NCBI GenBank assembly: GCA_947476465.1
Contig: CANJQN010000019.1
Coordinates: 19,928 to 83,927, forward strand
Reading direction: 5' to 3'
Origin: Comamonadaceae bacterium
Lineage (GTDB): Bacteria; Pseudomonadota; Gammaproteobacteria; Burkholderiales; Burkholderiaceae_C
DNA length: 64,000 bases
The notes under the pieces are model-generated. The model did not search any database. It had not been told where the DNA came from and saw only the letters and a list, made by a program, of their open reading frames with translations. The position numbers and the translations under genes are program-made. Shown piece after piece: positions 17,156-27,577 of the stretch. Within the stretch, counting starts at the first letter, position 1. Each line of letters begins with the position of its first letter.

Positions 17156-17722
17156 TCAATGCTCGACGCGATAGCTCAATTGCAGCAGCAATGTGGAAAC
17201 ACCCCCGGCAGAACCCATCGCGACCGGTGGCACCCAACTGAGGTCCATTCCGAAGCCGCTGCGATATTCGACCAGCGACAGGGTGGGCAGGATCACCGGT
17301 ACGAAGTGCATGCGGCCGTTCCACGACGCCGAGCGGTAGTGCATGGCCATGCTGGCGCCGCCCTCCAGCCGCCAGGCGCCCGAGTGCGCCAGTTCGCGCA
17401 TGACGCTCATGCCGCCGTAGCTGCCCAGAAAGCCGCGCGAGTCTTCCAGGGTGCCGAAGGTGAACCGGGACTTCCACAGGTTGTCGGCGGCGGCGGTGTT
17501 CCAGGGCAATCCGTTGGCGCGCCGCTGCAAGCCCAGGCCTCGCTGCACCTCCTGCCACTGCCGCCCGGGCGCCAGGGTCTGCCTGGCGTGCTGTGAGAAC
17601 CCAGCGAGCGACACGTGCCATTGCGCGTCGTCCGAGAGCCTCGCGGTTTGAGAAAAAGCGGGGAAACAGGCCCCCGCGACGAGCGTGGCTGTCCACGCCC
17701 TCCAGCACCGTTGGTGTCGCAT
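17156..17722 (-). CDS. PagP-like outer-membrane lipid A acyltransferase (tentative)
   Basis: 188 residues with a signal peptide (cut after about residue 24, ACFPAFS-QT) and alternating beta-strand character throughout, as in an eight-stranded barrel. The layout resembles PagP. A His lies near the mature N-terminus (AQWHVSLAGFSQHAR), an Asp-Ser pair sits mid-protein in GTLEDSRGFLG (PagP uses Asp76-Ser77), and the segment FVPVILPTLSLVEYRSGFGMD parallels the PLPVLLPLASVGY region of E. coli PagP. PagP moves palmitate from phospholipid to lipid A. This is a by-eye comparison with low identity, so a generic small porin-like protein remains possible. Next to a capsule operon, a surface-modification role is plausible. 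Confidence 0.5.
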   Translation of the reverse strand: MRHQRCWRAWTATLVAGACFPAFSQTARLSDDAQWHVSLAGFSQHARQTLAPGRQWQEVQRGLGLQRRANGLPWNTAAADNLWKSRFTFGTLEDSRGFLGSYGGMSVMRELAHSGAWRLEGGASMAMHYRSASWNGRMHFVPVILPTLSLVEYRSGFGMDLSWVPPVAMGSAGGVSTLLLQLSYRVEH

Positions 17723-17922
17723 ATCGCCTCCCTAAAGCGTGGCTTCAGGGTAGGGACGCGTGGCTCCTGCAGGGGTTTCGTTTTGGTGACATGTGCGAGC
17801 AACCGAAACGCAATGCAAGTGGATAAGAATGAAACGGGGTGACAGGCCGCTCATGCGGCATAGGTCGCACCTCCCAGTGCGGGCTGAGCGACCCCTCCCA
17901 TTAGAGCGCAACTCCCCCTCCC

Positions 17923-17986
17923 CTCCGTTCGGGCTGAGCTTGTCGAAGCCGCTGCGAGCCCTTCGACAGGCTCAGGGCGAACGGAG
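17923..17986. repeat. REP-like palindrome
   Basis: Arms 17923-17948 and 17961-17986 are inverted copies matching at 23 of 26 positions around a 12-base loop. The core CTGAGCTTGTCGAAG is shared with the element at 45988-46046. It sits between the stop of amtB and the start of the PagP-like gene, both on the minus strand, so it may also act as a terminator for amtB. This type of palindrome is widely dispersed in Burkholderiales genomes. Confidence 0.75.
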
Positions 17987-18010
17987 TTAGCTCAGGGCGA
18001 GCGCAACGCC

Positions 18011-19213
18011 CTACCAGCTCGCCTCTCGCTCGGGCGTAGAGCCGATGCGATGGATGGACAGATCGGCGCCTTGGTATTCCTCTTCCTGCGTCAGGCGCAA
18101 TCGGGTGACGGCCTTGATCGCGCCATACACCACCAGCCCCGCGCCGAAGGCCCAGAGCACGCCGGCCAGGGTGCCGATGGTTTGCGCAGCCAGCGACACG
18201 CCGCCCATGCCGCCCAGCGCCTGCTGCCCGAAGATGCCGGCGGCGATGCCGCCCCAGGCGCCGCACAGCCCGTGCAGCGGCCACACACCCAGCACGTCGT
18301 CGATCTTCCACCGGTTCTGCGTGAGGGTGAACAGGTACACGAACAGACCACCGGCGACGGCGCCCACCACCAGGGCGCCGGCGGGGTGCATCAGGTCAGA
18401 GCCTGCGCACACCGCCACCAGGCCGGCCAGCGGGCCGTTGTGGGTGAAACCCGGGTCATTGCGGCCCAGGAGGACGGCCGCCAGGGTGCCGCCGGCCATG
18501 GCCATGAGCGAGTTCACCGCGACCAGGCCGGAGATCTTGTCGATGGTCTGGGCGCTCATGACGTTGAAGCCGAACCAGCCCACCGTCAAGGTCCACGCGC
18601 CCAGCGCCAGGAAGGGAATGCTCGAGGGTGGATGGGCGCTGACCGCGCCGTCCTTGCGGTAGCGGTTGCTGCGCGGGCCCAGGCACAGCACAGCGGCCAG
18701 GCCGATCCAGCCGCCGACGGCGTGCACCACCACACTGCCCGCGAAATCATGGAAGTCGGCGCCGGTGAGGGCCTTTACCCAGCCCTGAAAGCCAAATTGG
18801 CCGCCCCACACCGCGCCCTCGAACAGCGGGTAGACCAGGCCCACGAGCACGGCGGTGGCGAACATCTGAGGCCCGAAGCGCGCCCGCTCGGCAATGCCGC
18901 CAGAGACGATCGCCGGAATGGCGGCCGCGAAGGTGAGTAAAAAGAAGAACTTCACCAACTCGTAACCGTTGTTCGCCGCCAGCGCCGGCGCCCCGGTGAA
19001 GAAGCTGGTGCCGTAGGCTACGGTGTAGCCGACGAAAAAGTAGGCGATGGTGGACACCGCGAAATCGACCAGGATCTTGACCAATGCGTTCACCTGGTTT
19101 TTTTTGCGCACCGTGCCCAGTTCCAGGAACGCGAACCCCGCGTGCATGGCCAGGACCATAATGGCGCCCAGAAGAATGAACAGGGCGTCTGTGCCCTGCT
19201 TGACCTGTTCCAT
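18011..19213 (-). CDS. amtB: Ammonium transporter AmtB
   Basis: 400-residue Amt/Mep/Rh channel with about 11 membrane segments. The conserved DFAGSVVVHAVGGW carries the first pore histidine (about residue 164) and VWPLHGLCGAWGG the second. The cytoplasmic C-tail EEEYQGADLSIHRIGSTPE is the region that GlnK docks on. The ATG at 19213 follows GGAGACATTC and is preferred to a GTG six codons upstream. No glnK lies beside it, unlike the usual glnK-amtB arrangement, so it is presumably controlled by a PII gene elsewhere. Confidence 0.95.
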   Translation of the reverse strand: MEQVKQGTDALFILLGAIMVLAMHAGFAFLELGTVRKKNQVNALVKILVDFAVSTIAYFFVGYTVAYGTSFFTGAPALAANNGYELVKFFFLLTFAAAIPAIVSGGIAERARFGPQMFATAVLVGLVYPLFEGAVWGGQFGFQGWVKALTGADFHDFAGSVVVHAVGGWIGLAAVLCLGPRSNRYRKDGAVSAHPPSSIPFLALGAWTLTVGWFGFNVMSAQTIDKISGLVAVNSLMAMAGGTLAAVLLGRNDPGFTHNGPLAGLVAVCAGSDLMHPAGALVVGAVAGGLFVYLFTLTQNRWKIDDVLGVWPLHGLCGAWGGIAAGIFGQQALGGMGGVSLAAQTIGTLAGVLWAFGAGLVVYGAIKAVTRLRLTQEEEYQGADLSIHRIGSTPEREASW

Positions 19214-19466
19214 GAATGTCTCCGTCTGCACCGGCTGAATGCGGCGTGCACCGTTTCAAGCAAGATTGAGGCCTGAAATGGTGCGTCGCTGCCTGGCGAA
19301 TCTGCACCGTAGCGATGCGTTCTGCTCTGATTTGGTGAGTTTTGGTCAACTGTGCGCCCTGCTGAGGTGCGTCGGGAGGTGCGGCATGCGCATTTGTGCG
19401 TGAGAAGGCCGGTAGGCTTCAGCTGTTGACAAACAATACAATTTGAAACACATTGCTGCTTGACTG

Positions 19467-19949
19467 ATGTCTGGAATTCCAGTGAACCATCGCTTTCAAG
19501 CCGGTTTTACCTTGATCGAGTTGATGGTCGTCGTGACCATCATCGCGGTCTTGGCTGCGGTGGCGATCCCCGCCTACCTCGGGTACACGACGCGGGCAAA
19601 GGTGTCTGAAATAGTGCTCGCAATTTCAAGCTGCCGCACGACGATCTCCGACGTCTACCTGGCGGGCATGTCAACGCCAGGGGCCAACGCGTGGGGATGT
19701 GAAGCGTCGGCCGCTTCGGGCAAGTACGTCGGGGCGATCAGTACGGATGACGACGGTGTCGTCACCGTCATTGCCATCGGCACTGGCAACGCCGATGTCG
19801 ACGGAAAGTCGATCGTGATGACGCCCTACAAGACAGACACGATCAAGATGACCGCGGCCGATACAGGCCGCGCGATGTTCAAGTGGGTCTGCGGCCCGGG
19901 CCCATCCGGAGTGTCGCTCAACTACCTTCCGGCGTCCTGCCGCGGGTGA
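19467..19949 (+). CDS. Type IV pilin-like protein
   Basis: 160-residue class-a prepilin. A short basic leader ends in Gly before FTLIELMVVVTIIAVLAAVAIPAY, giving the prepilin peptidase site G/F and the conserved Glu5. The C-terminus has a Cys pair (KWVCGPGPSG and PASCRG) forming the usual disulfide loop; an earlier Cys pair lies in SSCRTT and WGCEAS. No assembly genes are nearby, so it is an orphan major or minor pilin. ATG at 19467 and GTG at 19482 are both possible starts; the shorter leader fits the family equally. A TTGACA at 19426 may be part of its promoter, but a -10 box is not convincing. Confidence 0.85.
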   Translation: MSGIPVNHRFQAGFTLIELMVVVTIIAVLAAVAIPAYLGYTTRAKVSEIVLAISSCRTTISDVYLAGMSTPGANAWGCEASAASGKYVGAISTDDDGVVTVIAIGTGNADVDGKSIVMTPYKTDTIKMTAADTGRAMFKWVCGPGPSGVSLNYLPASCRG

Positions 19950-20947
19950 GAGTGGTGGAGCGGCGCCACTGGCGCCGGCTTTGCGTGCCGGGCGCCAGCG
20001 GGGAGCTTCTCGCCGAGCAGCGCCATGCGCAGCCAAGGCGCGTGGTCGAGCAGGCGCATCACCAGCACGGGGCCGGCCACGCCAGCCATCACGCCCAGTG
20101 GCACCAGCACCGCCAGGTTGTCCACGCCCAACTTCTGCATGACGATGCGGGTGGTGGCGGTAAAGAACACATGCATCAGGAAGATGCCGTACGAGTGCTG
20201 GCCCACCCATTCCAGGGGCGCCCAGCGCAGGCGGGCCACGAACAGCAGCCAGGCCGCAGCCAGGCCGATGCAGATCCGCACAATGGCGTCCACCGGGCGC
20301 TCCAGCGGGGCATCCACCAGCAGGGCCAGGCACACCAGCAGCACAAAGGCGGCGCCGGCCGCGCCAGCGCGCCCGTTCAGCTTGAAGCGCCTGGCGGCCA
20401 GGCCGCCGATGAAGAAGGGCAGGAGAAACAGGGCGCCATCGAATGAAAAGTAGTGCGGCACGCGGGCCAAGGCGAACAAGCCGGTGGCGATGACCAGCAC
20501 AAGCAGGGTCGAGGCCAGCGTGTCCAGCAACCGCACCCGCTCCAGGACAACCGTCAACGCGAAGATGAGAAGCATCGCCTGCAGGAACCACAAGTGGCCC
20601 ACCGGCACGATGTGCATCATCAGCGGCGAGCCCTCACCTTGGGCATTGACACCTGGTGTCGCCATCTGCGTCAGCCCGAACAGGGTGCCCAGGGTGAGCA
20701 TCGGTAATAGGAGCCGCCGCAGCTTGCCCCCCGCGAAGGTCAGCCAGTGCGGGCCAACCGGGCGGATGGCGTACACATAGCCGGCGATAACGGCAAAAAG
20801 CGGCATGCGCAAGTAGGCAAGCGCGGCGTTCGCCTGCGCCAACCAATGATCGGCCGGCAGTCGCAAGCCTGAAGCGCTGTTGTTGCCCACGACATGGAAC
20901 AACACCAGAAGAACGCAGGCGAGCCCGCGAAGTGTGTTGATTTGCAC
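19922..20947 (-). CDS. Membrane acyltransferase (acyltransferase 3 family)
   Basis: 341-residue integral membrane O-acyltransferase with roughly ten hydrophobic segments. VQINTLRGLACVLLVLFHVVG at the N-terminus holds the family arginine and catalytic histidine, and GHLWFLQAML is the second family motif. It would move acetyl from the cytoplasm to an extracytoplasmic sugar. I chose the GTG at 20947 because the family starts at this point and because longer frames run into livF. It converges on the pilin gene and overlaps its 3' end by 28 bases. Substrate unknown; O-acetylation of the capsule 20 kb away is possible but unproven. Confidence 0.8.
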   Translation of the reverse strand: MQINTLRGLACVLLVLFHVVGNNSASGLRLPADHWLAQANAALAYLRMPLFAVIAGYVYAIRPVGPHWLTFAGGKLRRLLLPMLTLGTLFGLTQMATPGVNAQGEGSPLMMHIVPVGHLWFLQAMLLIFALTVVLERVRLLDTLASTLLVLVIATGLFALARVPHYFSFDGALFLLPFFIGGLAARRFKLNGRAGAAGAAFVLLVCLALLVDAPLERPVDAIVRICIGLAAAWLLFVARLRWAPLEWVGQHSYGIFLMHVFFTATTRIVMQKLGVDNLAVLVPLGVMAGVAGPVLVMRLLDHAPWLRMALLGEKLPAGARHAKPAPVAPLHHSHPRQDAGR

Positions 20948-21059
20948 GATGAACCGATGTTGGCGGTTCAGTCGTTGGCCGTGGGCGGGTGCGGGGGGCC
21001 CGATCGGACTATTCGAGGAGGGCTCTCTGAGCCCGCCTCGAATACGGTGACCTTCTAGT

Positions 21060-21770
21060 TCAGTCGCTGTGGCCCAGATAGGCCTGCTGCACCCGCGCGT
21101 CATTGGCCAGCTCTTTGGCCGAGCCGCTGATGCTGACCCGGCCCGAATCGAGGACATACCCGGTCTCGGAGATGGCCAGGGCCATGTTGGCGTTTTGCTC
21201 GACCAGCAAGATGGCGCAGCCGTCTTCGCGGATCCGCACGATGGTGTCGAAGATTTCCTGCACGATGCGCGGCGCCAGGCCCAGCGACGGTTCATCGAGG
21301 ATCAGCAGCTTGGGCTGACCCATCAGCGCCCGGGCGATCGCCAGCATTTGCTGCTGGCCACCGCTGAGTGTGCCCGCATCGTGCTTGTACTTTTCCTTGA
21401 GGATCGGAAACTGCGCGTAGGCTTTTTCGGCCGTCACCCGCACTTCGGCCGAATCCCTGCGGGTGTAGGCGCCCAGCTGCAAATTCTCGTCGACCGTGAG
21501 TTCCGGAAACAGCATGCGCCCCTGGGGCACCAGTGCGATGCCCCGGCCGATCATCTTGTCGGGCCCGAGCTTGTCGATGCGGGCGCCGTTGAACTCGATG
21601 GTGCCGCCGGTGGCGGAGGTCAGCCCAGTGATGGTGCGCGCCGTGGTGGTCTTGCCGGCGCCGTTGGCGCCCAGCAGGGTGACGATGCTGCGGTCAGGCA
21701 CTTCAAGGCTCACGCCCTTGAGCACCTTGATGTTGCCGTAGCCCGCTTGGACATCTTTAAGTATGAGCAT
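21060..21770 (-). CDS. livF: LivF, branched-chain amino-acid type ABC ATPase
   Basis: 236-residue ATPase subunit. It shows GANGAGKTT (Walker A), LVPQGRMLFPELTV (LivF-type Q-loop), TLSGGQQQMLAIARAL (signature), LLILDEPSLGLAP (Walker B) and VEQNANMAL (switch region). Start MLILKDVQAGYG at 21770 lies one base from the livMG stop. It is the last gene of a leftward operon livK-livK-livH-livMG-livF. In this family the imported substrate is often an organic acid or aromatic amide rather than leucine. Confidence 0.93.
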   Translation of the reverse strand: MLILKDVQAGYGNIKVLKGVSLEVPDRSIVTLLGANGAGKTTTARTITGLTSATGGTIEFNGARIDKLGPDKMIGRGIALVPQGRMLFPELTVDENLQLGAYTRRDSAEVRVTAEKAYAQFPILKEKYKHDAGTLSGGQQQMLAIARALMGQPKLLILDEPSLGLAPRIVQEIFDTIVRIREDGCAILLVEQNANMALAISETGYVLDSGRVSISGSAKELANDARVQQAYLGHSD

Positions 21771-21771
21771 G

Positions 21772-23628
<1,857 letters not shown>

Positions 23629-23652
23629 GAGAAAAGTGCGCGGCGTGGATGG

Positions 23653-24525
23653 TCAGACCATCTTGCGAATCGGCTTGCCGAACAGCCCGGAGGGTTTGAT
23701 CATCAGGACAGCGATCAGGATGACGAAGGACGTGACCCGCTTGAAGCTGGAGGACACGAACACGCCCCCCAGGTTCTCGAGCACGCCCACCATCAGGCCG
23801 CCGACGATGGCGCCCGGGATGCTGGTGAAACCGCCCACGATGGCGGCCACGAAGCCGGGGATGAGCACCCCGCCAAGCTCGGTGTTGATGCCCACGAGCG
23901 GGGCGATCAGCATGCCGACGATGCCGCCCAGCGCCGTGCCCAGGGCCCAGGTCTTGGAAAAGATGCCGGGCACGCTGATCCCCATGAGGGATGCGGCTTC
24001 CTGGCTTTGAGCGGTGGCCCGCATGGCCTTGCCCAGCCGGCTGAAACGGAAAAACAGCATCAGCAGGGCCACCACGATCACCACGGTGATCATGATGCCC
24101 AGCCGCTCTGGCGTGATCATCACGCCGGCGAACTCCAGTGGCTGGGCGCTCAGCACGCCGGGAAGCGAGCGGGGCGTGTCCTGCCAGATCAGGCGGATGA
24201 TGTTGGTGATCAGCAGGCCGATGGCCAGCGTCGCCAGGATCACCGTGAACGGCGGTGACTTGATCAGCGGGCGATAGGCCACCCGCTCCACCACCACGCC
24301 CACCAGGGCGGAACCCACCAGCACCACGAGCATCGCCGGCAAATAGGGCATGTGGAACTCACTCACCATGAGCCAGCCCATATAGGCCCCCACAGTGACC
24401 GATTCACCCTGCGCGAAGTTGACGATGTCCGTGGCCTTGTAGATCAGGACCAGGCCGATCGCCACCAGGGCATACAGGCAGCCGGCGGCAATCCCGCTGA
24501 CGATCAGTTGTGGCAATAGATCCAT
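23653..24525 (-). CDS. livH: LivH, branched-chain amino-acid type ABC permease
   Basis: 290-residue inner-membrane permease with about eight membrane segments. It has the family stretch NFAQGESVTVGAYMGW, the EAA-like loop RLGKAMRATAQSQEAASLMGIS, and IPGAIVGGLMVGVLENLGG near the end. It pairs with the LivM half of the next gene. ATG at 24525 lies 37 bases after the stop of the binding-protein gene. Confidence 0.92.
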   Translation of the reverse strand: MDLLPQLIVSGIAAGCLYALVAIGLVLIYKATDIVNFAQGESVTVGAYMGWLMVSEFHMPYLPAMLVVLVGSALVGVVVERVAYRPLIKSPPFTVILATLAIGLLITNIIRLIWQDTPRSLPGVLSAQPLEFAGVMITPERLGIMITVVIVVALLMLFFRFSRLGKAMRATAQSQEAASLMGISVPGIFSKTWALGTALGGIVGMLIAPLVGINTELGGVLIPGFVAAIVGGFTSIPGAIVGGLMVGVLENLGGVFVSSSFKRVTSFVILIAVLMIKPSGLFGKPIRKMV

Positions 24526-24562
24526 GATTTCTGCTGGAGTGGTTCCGAATGGGTAGGTTGAG

Positions 24563-25795
24563 TTACCAGCTCAGGTCGGCGTAGGTCGGCAAGGCCGCCT
24601 TCGAATTGACCCCGGCGAACTCGGTGACCGGGCGGAACTTGCCACCCACCACCTTGAACTGCGTCATGCGCCGGTTGCCCGCACGCACCTGCCCATAGGT
24701 GAGCCGCTGGACCACGTTGACCGCATTGGGTGAAAAGTCGGTGGCCTTGAAGTCCTTGAGCGTGTCCAGCGCCTCGACCAGCTTGCGCCTGTCCAGGTTG
24801 GGGCCCATGCGCTTGAGGCCTTCGGCCAGCGCGTACATGGTGCCGTAGTTGTAGACGTCGACGTAGTTGGGGCGATCGACCGGGTAGCGCGGATACATCT
24901 TCTTGTAGCGCGCCTCGAACTCCGTCATGTCCTTGCTCGGGTCGCCGTTGAAGTAGGGGTTGGTGAAGGCGTTGTAGACACCTTCGGCGGCGGGGCCGGC
25001 GATGGTCAAAAAGCCTTGGTTCATGGTGGACGTGTCGCCCTTGAACGGCACACGAATACCCAGCTCGCGGGCCTGGCGCACGATGCGGCCGGCTTCGACG
25101 TACAGGCCGTTGAGCATGATCAGGTCCGGGTTGGACTTGCGCACCTCCAGAAGCTGCGAGCTGAAGTCGGTGTCGCCCGGATTGAATTTCTGGCGAGCGA
25201 CCGGCTCGATGTTGTAGCGATCTTTGAGGAGGCGAAACACGGTGTCGGACAGCGACTGCGAGAACTCGTCGACCGAGTTGATGCCGGCGACCCGCTTGGC
25301 CTTGAGGAAGTCGCCGATGAAGGCGGACTCGTTCTCGCTGATGTCACGCACGTCGATCGAGGCGCCGGTGAAGACCCAGCGGCTCTTGACGTCCAGCACC
25401 TTCGGGCTGGCCGCCGGCGCGTTCATGTAGGGCACCTTCAGCTTGTGCGCCGTTTCCGCAGCCGGGATGGCGGTGGAGCTGACGCCGCCGCCGAGGATGG
25501 CAAAGACCTGGTCGCCTTCGATCATCTTTTTGGTGACGGCTTCGGACTCGGAAGGCTTGCCGCCGTCGTCGTACGCGATCAGGCGGATCTTGCGGCCATT
25601 GACGCCGCCTGCGGCATTGATCTCCTCGAGGGCCAGGAGCGCACCGTCGCGGGCGCCCAGGCCGACCCAGCTGGCCGGGCCGGTCATGGGGCCGTGCAGG
25701 CCGATGACGATTTCGCCACTTGCCTGCGACCAGACTGCCGGGGCACCCAGCAGCGCAAGGCCGGGTGCCATCTTGATCAGTGAACGACGCTTCAT
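24563..25795 (-). CDS. Branched-chain amino-acid type binding protein, copy 1
   Basis: 410-residue periplasmic binding protein of the Peripla_BP_6 (LivK-like) family. The signal sequence (MKRRSLIKMAPGLALLGAPAVWSQ) starts with a weak twin-basic motif. The mature part opens IVIGLHGPMTGPASWVGLGARDG, and AILGGGVSST is the ligand-pocket loop. It differs from the tandem copy at about 41 of 410 residues by my count. Its neighbours are the membrane and ATPase genes of the transporter. Ligand unknown. Confidence 0.9.
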   Translation of the reverse strand: MKRRSLIKMAPGLALLGAPAVWSQASGEIVIGLHGPMTGPASWVGLGARDGALLALEEINAAGGVNGRKIRLIAYDDGGKPSESEAVTKKMIEGDQVFAILGGGVSSTAIPAAETAHKLKVPYMNAPAASPKVLDVKSRWVFTGASIDVRDISENESAFIGDFLKAKRVAGINSVDEFSQSLSDTVFRLLKDRYNIEPVARQKFNPGDTDFSSQLLEVRKSNPDLIMLNGLYVEAGRIVRQARELGIRVPFKGDTSTMNQGFLTIAGPAAEGVYNAFTNPYFNGDPSKDMTEFEARYKKMYPRYPVDRPNYVDVYNYGTMYALAEGLKRMGPNLDRRKLVEALDTLKDFKATDFSPNAVNVVQRLTYGQVRAGNRRMTQFKVVGGKFRPVTEFAGVNSKAALPTYADLSW

Positions 25796-25850
25796 ATCAT
25801 GTCTCCTCGGGTACTAGTTAAAAAAAGAACGCTCTGGGAAATTTTGCCGA

Positions 25851-27083
25851 TCACCAGACCAGGTCAGCGTAAGTCGGCAAGGCAGCCTTCGAGTTGACCC
25901 CGGCGAACTCGGTGATAGGCCGGAACTTGCCGCCCACCACCTTGAACTGCGTCATGCGCCGGTTGCCCGCACGCACCTGACCGTAGGTGACCGGTTGGAT
26001 CACGTTGACCGCATTGGGCAAGAAGTCGGTGGCCTTGAAGTTCTTGAGCGTGTCCAGCGCCTCGACCAGCTTGCGCCGGTCGAGGTTGGGGCCCATGCGC
26101 TTGAGGCCTTCGGCCAGCACGTACATGGTGCCGTAGTTGAAGGTGTCGACGTAGTTCGGGCGATCGGCCGGGTAGCGCGGATACATCTTCTTGTAGCGCG
26201 CCTCGAACTCTGTCATGTCCTTGCTCGGGTCGCCATTGAAGTAGGGGTTGATGTAGGCGTTGTAGACGCCTTCGGCGGCGGGGCCGGCGATGGTCAAAAA
26301 GCCCTGGTTCATGGTGGACGTGTCGCCCTTGAACGGCACGCGAATGCCCAGCTCACGGGCCTGACGCACGACGCGGCCGGCCTCGACGTACAGGCCGTTG
26401 AGCACGATCAGGTCCGGGTTGGACTTTCGGATCTCGAGCAGCTGCGAGCTGAAGTCGGTGTCGCCCGGGTTGTATTTCTGGCGAGCGACCGGCTCGATGT
26501 TGTAGCGCTCCTTGAGGAGCCTGAAGACGGTGTCTGACAGCGACTGCGAGAACTCGTCGACCGAGTTGATGCCGGCGACGCGCTTGGCCTTGAGGAACTC
26601 GCCAACGAAGGCTGCCTCGTTCTCGCTGATGTCGCGCACGTCGACGGTGGCGCCGGAGAAGACCCAGCGGCTCTTGACGTCCAGGATCTTCGGGCTGGCT
26701 CCCGGGGCATTGACGTAGGGCGTCTTCAACTTGTGCGCCGTTTCCGCGGCCGCGATGGCGGTGGCGCTTACGCCGCCGCCGAGAATCGCGAACACGTTGT
26801 CGCCGTCGATCATCTTCTTGGTGACGGCTTCCGCTTCCGAGGGCTTGCCGCCGTCGTCATACGAGATCAGGCGGACCTTGCGGCCATTGACGCCGCCCGC
26901 GGCATTGATCTCCTCGATGGCCAGAAGCGCACCATCACGGCCGCCCAGGCCGACCCAGCTGGCTGGGCCGGTCATGGGACCGTGCAGGCCGATGACGATC
27001 TCGCCACTTGCCTGGGACCAGACCGCCGGGGCACCCATCAGCGCAAGGCCGGGTGCCATCTTGAGAATTGAACGACGTTTCAT
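25851..27083 (-). CDS. Branched-chain amino-acid type binding protein, copy 2
   Basis: 410-residue paralogue of the preceding binding protein, about 90% identical with no gaps. Most differences fall in the first 200 residues and around AYINPYF and NVIQPVTYG, while long blocks such as QARELGIRVPFKGDTSTM are identical. The start at 27083 (MKRRSILKM) matches that of copy 1; a start at 27161 would add a leader that has no counterpart. It is the first gene of the operon and faces a divergent gene. The pair is a recent tandem duplication, possibly giving two ligand specificities to one transporter. Confidence 0.9.
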   Translation of the reverse strand: MKRRSILKMAPGLALMGAPAVWSQASGEIVIGLHGPMTGPASWVGLGGRDGALLAIEEINAAGGVNGRKVRLISYDDGGKPSEAEAVTKKMIDGDNVFAILGGGVSATAIAAAETAHKLKTPYVNAPGASPKILDVKSRWVFSGATVDVRDISENEAAFVGEFLKAKRVAGINSVDEFSQSLSDTVFRLLKERYNIEPVARQKYNPGDTDFSSQLLEIRKSNPDLIVLNGLYVEAGRVVRQARELGIRVPFKGDTSTMNQGFLTIAGPAAEGVYNAYINPYFNGDPSKDMTEFEARYKKMYPRYPADRPNYVDTFNYGTMYVLAEGLKRMGPNLDRRKLVEALDTLKNFKATDFLPNAVNVIQPVTYGQVRAGNRRMTQFKVVGGKFRPITEFAGVNSKAALPTYADLVW

Positions 27084-27349
27084 GGCACTGTCCTCGGACG
27101 TAAATAGGGGAAAACACCCGGCCCTCGCCGAGCATTTCACGATGCGACGCATGGTCATCATGCGGCACGAATCGAATTTCAGACCCCGGGGAAAGCACTA
27201 CCCGCCCCATCCCTGTTGCCACGCCTGATCGCAGTCGCAGAGATTTCAGAATCTCGAAACTAGTTCTCTAACGATGATAACTTTGCTAAGCTATATCCGT
27301 CAAATATCCAACCAATGAGCATGGTGGTTCAGGCCACGGAGCGCGCGAC
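27084..27349. promoter_or_regulatory. Divergent intergenic region
   Basis: 266 bases between the liv operon and a rightward operon. From about 27240 to 27320 the base composition is clearly richer in A and T than its flanks. It contains TTTC-N8-GAAA (around 27244-27260) and AACTAGTT at 27258. These are plausible operator and promoter material for both directions, but no -35/-10 pair could be fixed with confidence. Confidence 0.4.
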
Positions 27350-27547
27350 ATGTCACCCTATCCACACATCGAACGTCTGAACCGGCTCCTCGCGGAGGCG
27401 CGAGCGCTGGCGCAGGATGACCACATCATGGTGAGGGTCACCGGCGAGCGCATCGCGGTGATCCTGGCCGACCTGCTGTACGAGATCGACCCCGACCGGG
27501 CAGAGGTCTTTTCCTTGCTGCCCGCCCAGCGCCGCGATCCCAGCTGA
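27350..27547 (+). CDS. Small hypothetical protein upstream of a CoA ligase
   Basis: 65 residues, acidic and Leu-rich, starting MSPYPHIERLNRLLAEARAL and predicted mostly helical. No cysteines, membrane segment or recognised motif. It is the first gene after the divergent promoter region, is followed 30 bases later by the PaaK-like ligase in the same direction, and is not overlapped by a plausible gene on the other strand. I do not recognise a family, and the reading rests on position and codon use. Confidence 0.55.
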   Translation: MSPYPHIERLNRLLAEARALAQDDHIMVRVTGERIAVILADLLYEIDPDRAEVFSLLPAQRRDPS

Positions 27548-27577
27548 CGCGCGGCGCAACGAACTTCCAGGACCACC

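Noticed and set aside
19232..19466. NtrC or sigma54 site upstream of amtB
   Set aside because: GCACC and GGTGC half sites occur but with wrong spacing, and no GG-N10-GC core was found.
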